Shown here piece after piece: positions 1-5,305 of a DNA stretch of 5,445 bases (positions are counted from its first letter, which is position 1; each line of letters starts with the position of its first letter). The stretch is from Anaerolineae bacterium (GTDB lineage: Bacteria; Chloroflexota; Anaerolineae; J102): the NCBI GenBank assembly GCA_027036755.1, contig JALWDV010000063.1:1-5445 (forward strand), in the 5' to 3' direction. Below the pieces are notes generated by a model. The model saw nothing but the letters and a program-made list of their open reading frames with translations. It did no database searches and was not told the origin of the DNA. Made by a program: the position numbers and the translations under genes.

Positions 1-25
1 AAACGCTTACCTGCCTTGCTTTTGC

Positions 26-45
26 AAAAACCGGCCTGGTGGCCG
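26..45 (-). terminator. Possible Rho-independent terminator after the MttB-family gene
   Basis: On the minus strand a 5-bp GC stem, CGGCC / GGCCG, closes an ACCA loop and is followed by G and then TTTTT. It starts about 100 nt beyond the methyltransferase stop codon. The stem is short, so this is a candidate only. Confidence 0.35.
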
Positions 46-125
46 TTGAGACGACTTCCCCCTCAGTTTACCAATGTTCTCAATTTTTCGCGAGTTTCAC
101 TGACCTTTTTTCAGTGGAGCCAAAT

Positions 126-146
126 TTTGACGTTTGACGTTTGACG
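126..146. repeat. Heptamer tandem repeat, TTTGACG x3
   Basis: Three perfect head-to-tail copies of TTTGACG occupy 126-132, 133-139 and 140-146. They abut the stop codon of the methyltransferase gene (147-149). Read on the coding strand the unit is CGTCAAA. A short microsatellite of this sort can change copy number by slippage. It does not alter the protein as it stands. Confidence 0.9.
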
Positions 147-1571
147 TCATGCCACGCTGGCGATGAACGCCTCGCCCCGGACCATCAGATCGTCGTGGTC
201 GTCGGGCGGGGTTAGACTTTGCAGCAAGGTTTGGGTGTGCTCCCGCAGCATGGCGTCGGGCTGGGGCCGACCTTTCGCCTCCCATCCTTCGAGACTGAGG
301 TTGGGCCAGATGCTGCTGGTGAAGTAGGCGTTGCGGAAATGCTGGAGGGTGGAGGACGAGAGCAGGAAATCGCCGCCCGGGCCCACGCTGGCCACATCAT
401 CCAGGGCCAGCGCGTCCTCGTCCAGGGCAAAGCCCTCGGCCATGCGTCGGGCCTGAGCGATGACATCGTTGGCGTACACCGCCAGCGCGGGCGAGAAGGT
501 CTTGGAATCGAAGTTATCGCCCACAAAGGGAACCATGCCCACCGCGCCCATCGCGCTGGTGAGATGATTCATCCACTGATGCCCCGCGGCGATGAGGTCT
601 GCGCCCCAGCCGATGCCGCTGCCCGACGTGCCCGCGTGGGGCAGCTCGTAGTGCGCCATCATCTCGGCGCAGGCCAGGTTGATGAGATAGCTGTGCGTAT
701 CGTAGAAACTGCCCACGCCCCGCATATCGAAAAACGCGGGCAGGCTGCCCAGGATGACGGGCGTCCCCGGCCTGACCAGTTGGCTCCAGGTGAGACCAGC
801 CAGCAGTTCCGCGTTCAGCATCACCAGCGCACCCGCGGGCGTGATGGGCGTGGTCGCGCCCGCCATGCCGTAGTTGGAATAGATGAAGGGCAGGCCCCGC
901 TCGATGGTCTCGAACATCTTGTCGGTGGTGCCTTCGTTGATGACCAGGGGGCTGATGGGATTGAAGTAGGGAATGATGAAGGGCCGCCGGGCCAGATCGC
1001 CATGCAGCGCCTCCGCCATGTCCAGCACATCGCCAAAACGATGCTCGTCCGAAACCAACACCACCAGGGGTTTGATGGTGTTGGCGATCATCTCCAGGGT
1101 GGCGTAAAGATCGGACACGTCCGGCGCCACATCCTGCACCACGCCCACGGTGGAGATCAGATCATACGCGGGCAGCCGATTGCCCATGCGCACCATATCG
1201 GCCATGTTGGCCCGGCTGAAAGGCGTGATGGCGTCGCTGACCGGGTCCTGGTAGTAGAGCGCGGTCACGCCGATGCCGAATCGGGTGGGCTCGCCGGGCC
1301 CAAGCCGAAACGCGAACTCGCCCCGGCGATCATAAACATCGATGTGCGCCGGAGCCCGGTCGATGGCCTCCTCCACCAGTTCGGGCGGAATCCTCACCCG
1401 ATCATCGGTGATCTCCCGGCCGAGGGCCCGGGCGAACACCTCGCGGGCCCGGGGTGAATCCACCCGCACCCCTACCGTGGCCAGGATGTGCAACGATCGT
1501 TCATGCACCAGCGCGATCTGCTCCGGGGTCAACAGCCCCAGTCGCGGGCGCGCCTGAGTCAAATCATTCAT
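147..1571 (-). CDS. MttB-family (trimethylamine methyltransferase-like) protein, non-pyrrolysine type
   Basis: The 474-residue protein belongs to the MttB superfamily (COG5598), cytoplasmic enzymes that move a methyl group from a quaternary or tertiary amine to a corrinoid protein. Family marks are the N-terminal helix LTPEQIALVHERSLHIL (about 14-30) followed by GVRV, the central block around GATTPITPAGALVMLNAELL (238-257), the HAGTSGSG segment (312-319), and the C-terminal VGPGGDFL (396-403) followed by HFRNAYF and the W430 region. Length is normal for the family. No in-frame amber codon interrupts it, so it resembles the pyrrolysine-free branch (characterised members act on glycine betaine, proline betaine, carnitine or gamma-butyrobetaine) rather than true trimethylamine MttB. 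The substrate cannot be read from the sequence. I chose ATG 1571 because AGGAG lies 5 nt upstream and residues 1-20 match the family start; an upstream in-frame ATG at 1634 lies inside an inserted mobile element. No corrinoid protein or reactivase is present in the window. Family is secure, specificity is not. Confidence 0.93.
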   Translation of the reverse strand: MNDLTQARPRLGLLTPEQIALVHERSLHILATVGVRVDSPRAREVFARALGREITDDRVRIPPELVEEAIDRAPAHIDVYDRRGEFAFRLGPGEPTRFGIGVTALYYQDPVSDAITPFSRANMADMVRMGNRLPAYDLISTVGVVQDVAPDVSDLYATLEMIANTIKPLVVLVSDEHRFGDVLDMAEALHGDLARRPFIIPYFNPISPLVINEGTTDKMFETIERGLPFIYSNYGMAGATTPITPAGALVMLNAELLAGLTWSQLVRPGTPVILGSLPAFFDMRGVGSFYDTHSYLINLACAEMMAHYELPHAGTSGSGIGWGADLIAAGHQWMNHLTSAMGAVGMVPFVGDNFDSKTFSPALAVYANDVIAQARRMAEGFALDEDALALDDVASVGPGGDFLLSSSTLQHFRNAYFTSSIWPNLSLEGWEAKGRPQPDAMLREHTQTLLQSLTPPDDHDDLMVRGEAFIASVA

Positions 1572-1576
1572 GGGTT

Positions 1577-1581
1577 CTCCT
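1577..1581 (-). promoter_or_regulatory. Ribosome binding site of the MttB-family gene
   Basis: On the minus strand AGGAG stands 5 nt before ATG 1571. It decides between this start and the in-frame ATG at 1634, which would add 21 residues, about half of them encoded by the inserted element that ends at 1600. Confidence 0.75.
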
Positions 1582-1599
1582 GTTTTGAGGATTGATCTC

Positions 1600-1751
1600 G
1601 TAACTACTAAGGTGTAGCCACCACTTTTTGCCACGAAGACACGGAGAAAAGCGAAGGCACGAAGTATTTTTTTATTTTTCCTTCGTGTCTTCGAAAAACT
1701 TCGAGCCTTCGTGGCTTTTGGCGACTTAAAGTCAGGTACGTTAGCAGTTAC
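1600..1751. mobile_element. Miniature inverted-repeat element (MITE), copy 1, with 8-bp target duplication
   Basis: This 152-bp non-coding element starts GTAACTACTAAGGT (1600-1613) and ends ACGTTAGCAGTTAC (1738-1751); the ends match as inverted repeats at 12 of 14 positions. It is flanked by a perfect direct repeat, TTGATCTC, at 1592-1599 and 1752-1759, as expected for a target-site duplication. The interior is an imperfect palindrome: arms 1630-1664 and 1681-1715 match at 26 of 35 positions around an AT-rich loop. It encodes nothing, so it would need a transposase supplied elsewhere. IS66-family elements are known for ends beginning GTAA and 8-bp duplications, so an IS66-type enzyme is the best guess. 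It lies 28 bp upstream of the methyltransferase start codon and a transcript crossing it would fold into a long hairpin. Confidence 0.85.
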
Positions 1752-1756
1752 TTGAT

Positions 1757-1786
1757 CTCACGCAAAGACGCAAAGGGAAAAAGGTT
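1757..1786. repeat. Half of a 'cgcaaagacgcaaagg' intergenic repeat
   Basis: The sequence CTCACGCAAAGACGCAAAGG resembles one arm of the purine-rich palindromic repeats that also form the interior of the two miniature elements. I find no matching opposite arm nearby, so it looks like a half or decayed copy. Its first bases overlap the right-hand target duplication of the neighbouring element. Confidence 0.5.
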
Positions 1787-1816
1787 CTTTTGGGTTTCAG
1801 GGGGTGAGACGCCGGG

Positions 1817-1870
1817 CGGATTGCGAATCCGTCCTGAGAGCTCTCTGCATTCAGCCGGATTCGTAATCCG
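1817..1870. repeat. Paired CGGATT-AATCCG palindromes forming a hairpin
   Basis: Two 15-bp units, CGGATTGCGAATCCG (1817-1831) and CGGATTCGTAATCCG (1856-1870), are each palindromic around three central bases. The reverse complement of the second matches the first at 14 of 15 positions, so the two also pair with each other across a spacer that contains the palindrome GAGAGCTCTC. This is an intergenic repeat of unknown role, possibly a mobile remnant. Confidence 0.7.
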
Positions 1871-1903
1871 ACGGGTCTGGTAGAGCCAGGGAAAAAGAAG
1901 CGA

Positions 1904-1986
1904 ACGTCATTTCGAGGGAGCGCAGCGACCGAGAAATCCCCCTGCAGTCGAGGAGATTTCGCCTCCTGCGGTCGTCGGAATGACGT
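1904..1986. repeat. GTCATT-type intergenic hairpin repeat
   Basis: The unit opens ACGTCATTTCGA and closes TCGGAATGACGT, with terminal arms that pair almost perfectly (1904-1915 with 1975-1986). The interior carries the GAGAAATC / GATTTC pair typical of the GTCATTTCGAG...GGAATGACG repeats scattered through many bacterial genomes. It begins 27 bp past the ATPase stop codon and could fold at the 3' end of the transporter mRNA. A second 9-bp stem, 1960-1968 with 1989-1997, overlaps it and would compete with it. There is no T tract on the minus strand, so I do not call it a terminator. Confidence 0.7.
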
Positions 1987-2013
1987 AACAGGAGGCGTCG
2001 GCGCGGCCCTGTC

Positions 2014-2766
2014 TCACAAAATATGCGCCAGGAATTGCCGCGTGCGCTGCTCCGTGGGATTGCTGAACAACTCCTCGGGAGGGGCGATCTCCACCCAGCC
2101 GCCATCGGCCATGAAGATCACCCGATCCGCCACATCTCGGGCGAAATGCAGCTCGTGGGTGACCACCACCATGGTCATGCCCGCCTTGGCCAGCCGCTCC
2201 ATCACGTCCACCACCTCGTTGATGAGCTCCGGGTCCAGCGCCGAGGTGGGCTCGTCGAAAAGCATGATCTCCGGCTCCATGGCCAGGGCCCGGGCGATGG
2301 CCACCCGCTGTTGCTGCCCGCCCGAAAGCCGGGAAGGATACTCATCCCGCTTTTCCGAAAGCCCCACCCACTCCAGCAACTCCTCCGCCTTGGCGATGGC
2401 CTCCTTCTTGGGGACTTTCTTCACGGTCACGGGCGCTTCGATAACATTCTCCAGCACGGTCATGTGCGGAAAGAGATTGAACTGCTGGAACACCATGCCC
2501 ACCTTGCGCCGCAATTGCAAGATGCGCTTGCGCTGATGCCGCAAAGGCGTTTGCGCATCGATGTTTATTCCCGCGATCTCGATGGTTCCCGAGGACGGCT
2601 CCTCCAGAAAATTGAGACAGCGCAGGAACGTGCTCTTGCCCGCGCCCGAAGGCCCGATGATCACCACGACCTCGCCCGGAAGCACGTCCAGGTCCACGCC
2701 CTGAATCACATGCAGCAGACCGAAGTATTTGTGCAAATCTCGTACTTTGATGATGGGATTAGTCAT
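2014..2766 (-). CDS. Polar amino acid ABC transporter, ATP-binding protein (GlnQ/HisP type)
   Basis: The 250-residue ATPase powers an amino-acid importer from the cytoplasmic face of the membrane. All nucleotide-binding motifs are intact: Walker A GPSGAGKS (38-45), Q-loop in FQQFNLFP (93-100), signature LSGGQQQR (147-154), Walker B IMLFDEP (167-173), D-loop SALD (175-178) and switch histidine H204 in VVTHE. FQQFNLFPHMTVLENV and the length are typical of the polar amino-acid (PAAT) class, which includes GlnQ, HisP and ArtP. The start ATG lies 3 bp after the permease stop codon, with AGGAAG 6 nt upstream inside the permease coding end, so the two are almost certainly co-transcribed and translationally coupled. 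No oddities are seen. The transported amino acid cannot be deduced, so I give no symbol. Confidence 0.97.
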   Translation of the reverse strand: MTNPIIKVRDLHKYFGLLHVIQGVDLDVLPGEVVVIIGPSGAGKSTFLRCLNFLEEPSSGTIEIAGINIDAQTPLRHQRKRILQLRRKVGMVFQQFNLFPHMTVLENVIEAPVTVKKVPKKEAIAKAEELLEWVGLSEKRDEYPSRLSGGQQQRVAIARALAMEPEIMLFDEPTSALDPELINEVVDVMERLAKAGMTMVVVTHELHFARDVADRVIFMADGGWVEIAPPEELFSNPTEQRTRQFLAHIL

Positions 2767-2769
2767 AGA

Positions 2770-4944
2770 TTACTTCCTTTCTCCGCGAGCCATGTGCTCC
2801 TCCAGCTTGCCCTGCAAGATCTGGAAGATGACGGTCAGAATCCAGTAAAACGCGGCCGCGATGATGAACGTCTCCAGAGCCCGGAAATACTGCCGGCCCA
2901 CCTTCTGCGCCCGGTACGAAAGCTCCCACACGCTCATCAGCGAAACCAGCGACGAATCCTTCATCATGGCGATGAACTGATTGCCGATGGGCGGGATAAC
3001 GATGCGAAAAGCCTGGGGCAAAATGATGCGCTTGTAGGCCTGAGTGCGGGTCATGCCCAGGGCCTCCGCGGCCTCGTATTGGCCCTTGCCGATAGCCTGA
3101 ATCCCGGCCCGGAAGATCTCCGTCATGTAAGCGCCGTAATTCACGCCCAGGGCCAAAATGCCCGCAGTGATAGGCTGCAGGATGATGCCCAGCCGGGGCA
3201 GGCCCAGATACCAGATGTACACCTGCACCAGCAGCGGCGTGCCGCGGATGAGCGAGATGTAGAAACCCGAGACGCCATTGGCCACCGAACTCTTGGATAA
3301 TCGACCCAACGCGCCCAACAGCGCCAGCACGATAGCCAGTGCGATGGAAACCAGCGATACGAACACCGTCAGGCCCGAGCCCTTCATAATGAAAGGCAGC
3401 CAGTGACGCATGAACGCGATATCCAGATTGAAACGCCGCAGCACCGAATAGAGCACGACGAAAATCATCAGCCACACCGCGGTGGTGTAGATGGTTCCGC
3501 GCAGCTTGTGCGTCCGCGCCCGCTGCATCAACCGCTCCGAAAGGGACAATCCGGGCACGGATTCGTAGAAATCGGCCACCGATTCGTGGGTGAGCAGCAG
3601 CGTCAGGGCCAGATACCACGCGGACATCACCAGCAGCGGCGCGGCCACCCGCAGCTTCAGGCCCCACGAAAGGGGATAGGAAAGCGTCTCCAGCAAGGGC
3701 AGACCCAGAATCACGACCGGGCCCAAAATGAAAATGATGAGAGCCAGCAGATGTCCCCACGGCTTCAACTTCCACATCCCCCACAACGCGAACAGCCCCA
3801 CCAACCCGCTGAAAAGCATCCAATACACCAGGGTCTCGCCCCATTCCGATTGCAGGCCATAATTCGCCCAGGCGATGTGAATGGTCTTCTGATTGGCGGT
3901 CTCCCACTCCCGCACCGTGCCATCATCCGAGGCCGAGAGAATGGCGTCTTTCTGCAGACCAAAGGCCACGCCATTGACCGCACTGAGATGCCCCTCGTAA
4001 TAGGCGCTGCCCTTGCCGCCGGGCAGACGCCAGGTGCGCACCTTGTTATCCTCCCCGCCCGAGAGCATGGCGTTGCCCTTCTCGTTGAAGGCCAGCGTGG
4101 TCACCGCGGCCCAATGCCCGCCCGATTCCCACTTCACCTCCGCGTTCTCCCAATCCCAGAAAGCAATGGTGGTGTCCTCGCTGCCCGAGACCAGCAAAGC
4201 GCCATCGGGGCTGAAGGCCAGCGCGGTGACGGGTTTCTCGTGGCCCATCCAGTGCTTGCTGGCCTTTTTGCACTCCTTTTGGGTGCTGAAGGCTTCGTCT
4301 GAGCAGTAGCTCCTGAGGGTTTTAATGGGATCGCCGCTGTGCGCATCCCAAACCCGCACCAGCGGGCCATCGCCCGCGGCCACCAGTTTGCCATCGGGAC
4401 TGACGGCCACGGCCCGGCCCATATAGTCGGTGGGGCCGATGCTTTGCACCATCTGGCCCGAGCCCGCATCGAACACCCGCACGACGCCATCCTCCCCCAC
4501 CGAAGCCAGGGTGGAGCCATCCCGCGAGAGATCGATGTCGTAGATGGGCGCGCCCCCCGCGTCGAAATCCTGACGCACCTCGCCCGCGGTCACATCCCAC
4601 TTGCGAATTTTGCCATCCTCCCCCGCGGAATAGAGGATGGAGCCATCGGGGCTAAAGGCCACGCCCGTGGCGGCCCCGCGATGCGCGGGCAGCGTGCGCA
4701 TCGCCCACTCCTTGCGCGGCTGCCATAGCCTTACCGAACCATCCTCGGCGGCCGCGGCCGCCAGCCCCCGGGTGTGGCTCACATCCAGATCATACAGCCT
4801 GGTGACCACCGGCATCCGCAGCGGCCCGCCCGCGAAGTACTGCAAGGCGTACAGCAGGCTGACGGCCACCGTCACCGCCACCAAAATCAGCGCCAGTTTC
4901 ACCGGCCTGGAATGATGAACGGACGCGTCATCACGTGATTTCAT
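2770..4944 (-). CDS. WD40 beta-propeller fused to a polar amino acid ABC transporter permease
   Basis: This single uninterrupted 724-residue frame contains four parts. Residues 16-37 form a membrane anchor after a basic N-terminus. Residues about 44-350 hold seven WD40-type repeats, each closing in a motif such as DGSVRLWQ, DGKIRKWDV, DGVVRVFDA, PLVRVWDA, DTTIAFWDW, DNKVRTWRL or DGTVREWET: enough for one complete seven-bladed propeller. Three membrane helices follow (about 371-390, 398-418, 431-452), then a basic loop and another helix (486-502). Residues about 515-724 are a full PAAT permease (GlnP/HisM family, MetI-like fold) with IRGTPLLVQVYIWYLGLP (566-583) and the ATPase-contacting EAA loop, E624-A-A...G630...LP (642-643). 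Usual family permeases are only about 215-250 residues. Positive-inside reasoning (basic 1-16, 392-397 and 474-482 inside) gives ten helices, an internal C-terminus, a cytoplasmic EAA loop and an external propeller. The start is supported by GGAG 8 nt upstream. What the propeller binds is unknown. Confidence 0.94.
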   Translation of the reverse strand: MKSRDDASVHHSRPVKLALILVAVTVAVSLLYALQYFAGGPLRMPVVTRLYDLDVSHTRGLAAAAAEDGSVRLWQPRKEWAMRTLPAHRGAATGVAFSPDGSILYSAGEDGKIRKWDVTAGEVRQDFDAGGAPIYDIDLSRDGSTLASVGEDGVVRVFDAGSGQMVQSIGPTDYMGRAVAVSPDGKLVAAGDGPLVRVWDAHSGDPIKTLRSYCSDEAFSTQKECKKASKHWMGHEKPVTALAFSPDGALLVSGSEDTTIAFWDWENAEVKWESGGHWAAVTTLAFNEKGNAMLSGGEDNKVRTWRLPGGKGSAYYEGHLSAVNGVAFGLQKDAILSASDDGTVREWETANQKTIHIAWANYGLQSEWGETLVYWMLFSGLVGLFALWGMWKLKPWGHLLALIIFILGPVVILGLPLLETLSYPLSWGLKLRVAAPLLVMSAWYLALTLLLTHESVADFYESVPGLSLSERLMQRARTHKLRGTIYTTAVWLMIFVVLYSVLRRFNLDIAFMRHWLPFIMKGSGLTVFVSLVSIALAIVLALLGALGRLSKSSVANGVSGFYISLIRGTPLLVQVYIWYLGLPRLGIILQPITAGILALGVNYGAYMTEIFRAGIQAIGKGQYEAAEALGMTRTQAYKRIILPQAFRIVIPPIGNQFIAMMKDSSLVSLMSVWELSYRAQKVGRQYFRALETFIIAAAFYWILTVIFQILQGKLEEHMARGERK
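2773..2778 (-). promoter_or_regulatory. Ribosome binding site of the ATPase gene, inside the permease 3' end
   Basis: AGGAAG on the minus strand precedes ATG 2766 by 6 nt and overlaps the last codons of the permease gene. A further GGAG lies at 2781-2784. This placement supports coupled translation of permease and ATPase. Confidence 0.7.
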
Positions 4945-4952
4945 AAAATCAT

Positions 4953-4956
4953 CTCC
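4953..4956 (-). promoter_or_regulatory. Ribosome binding site of the WD40-permease gene
   Basis: GGAG on the minus strand lies 8 nt before ATG 4944. It sits between the start codon and the miniature element that begins at 4976, so translation signals were left intact by that insertion. Confidence 0.7.
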
Positions 4957-4975
4957 AATTCATCTGTTGCAAGAC

Positions 4976-5120
4976 GTAACTACCAAGGTCGTCATCGGTC
5001 GTCATCCGAAAACCACTAAGAACACAAAGGCACAAAGGGAAATTTATACACTCTTTCTTCGTGTTCTTTGGCGCCTTTGTGCTCTTTGTGGTTTGTTAAC
5101 CGGAGTGCGTTAGCAGTTAC
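4976..5120. mobile_element. Miniature inverted-repeat element (MITE), copy 2, with 8-bp target duplication
   Basis: This 145-bp non-coding element starts GTAACTACCAAGGT (4976-4989) and ends GCGTTAGCAGTTAC (5107-5120). Each end differs from the matching end of the element at 1600-1751 by one base in 14, and the two copies have the same orientation. A perfect direct repeat, TGCAAGAC, flanks it at 4968-4975 and 5121-5128; it is unrelated in sequence to the duplication around the other copy, which shows an independent insertion. The interior palindrome pairs 5011-5033 with 5071-5093 (20 of 23 positions) and belongs to the 'cacaaaggcacaaagg' type, so the interior differs from the other copy while the ends are conserved. 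It lies 31 bp upstream of the WD40-permease start codon and separates that gene from the binding-protein gene. Confidence 0.85.
4987..5006. repeat. 10-bp tandem duplication inside MITE copy 2
   Basis: GGTCGTCATC occurs twice head to tail (4987-4996 and 4997-5006), just inside the left end of the element. It is absent from the copy at 1600-1751, so it is a private duplication of this copy. Confidence 0.85.
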
Positions 5121-5131
5121 TGCAAGACGCG

Positions 5132-5161
5132 AAAAGGGGAAAGGCGCGCGCCTTCCCCCTT
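5132..5161 (-). terminator. GC-rich hairpin with short T tract after the binding-protein gene
   Basis: Arms 5134-5147 and 5148-5161 pair at 13 of 14 positions; the core AAGGCGCGCGCCTT (5141-5154) is a perfect palindrome. Read on the minus strand the stem runs into TTTT. It lies about 145 nt downstream of the binding-protein stop codon and upstream of the permease. A partial terminator here would give more binding protein than permease, a common need in these importers. The T tract is short, so read-through is plausible. Confidence 0.5.
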
Positions 5162-5162
5162 C

Positions 5163-5238
5163 GGATCAACGATGTCGCATTTTGCGTGAAAATGAGACGC
5201 TGGTGGCCGCCGGGCGCCGCGAATAGTTCCGTTGATCC
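5163..5238. repeat. Inverted repeat GGATCAACG / CGTTGATCC
   Basis: Perfect 9-bp arms at 5163-5171 and 5230-5238 enclose 58 nt with further GC-rich self-complementarity. It lies in the 185-bp stretch between the miniature element and the binding-protein stop codon, in which I see no gene. It may be a structured 3' untranslated region or the remains of a repeat. Confidence 0.5.
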
Positions 5239-5305
5239 TTATGTCCGCGCCTGTCGGCGTTCGTTCGCGTCCTCTTTTCAAGACGGGCTGCCACAGGCCT
5301 CGCCA

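Noticed and set aside
98..116. CACTGA / TCAGTG hairpin as a terminator
   Set aside because: The stem is only 6 bp and is not followed by a T tract on either strand; the hairpin at 26-45 is a better candidate.
219..1457. Plus-strand open frame of 412 codons opposite the methyltransferase gene
   Set aside because: It mirrors the conserved minus-strand gene, shows no recognisable domain and is rich in His, Arg and Gly as expected for an antisense frame in GC-rich DNA.
147..1571. Pyrrolysine-containing trimethylamine methyltransferase
   Set aside because: The frame has no internal amber codon in the region where pyrrolysine occurs in true MttB.
1817..1870. CRISPR-like repeats
   Set aside because: There are only two short units, each palindromic and in inverted relation; no regular spacers and no cas genes.
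2023..3300. Plus-strand open frame of 425 codons across the ATPase and permease genes
   Set aside because: It spans two well-supported minus-strand genes and their junction, has low-complexity antisense composition and no family motif.
2759..3907. Second minus-strand frame of 382 codons inside the permease gene
   Set aside because: The other frame carries all permease motifs and helices; this one is a Gly/Ala/His-rich shifted shadow.
5040..5056. Minus-strand TATAAA in the loop of the second miniature element as a -10 promoter box
   Set aside because: I see no convincing -35 box at the right distance, and AT-rich loops are expected in such palindromes.
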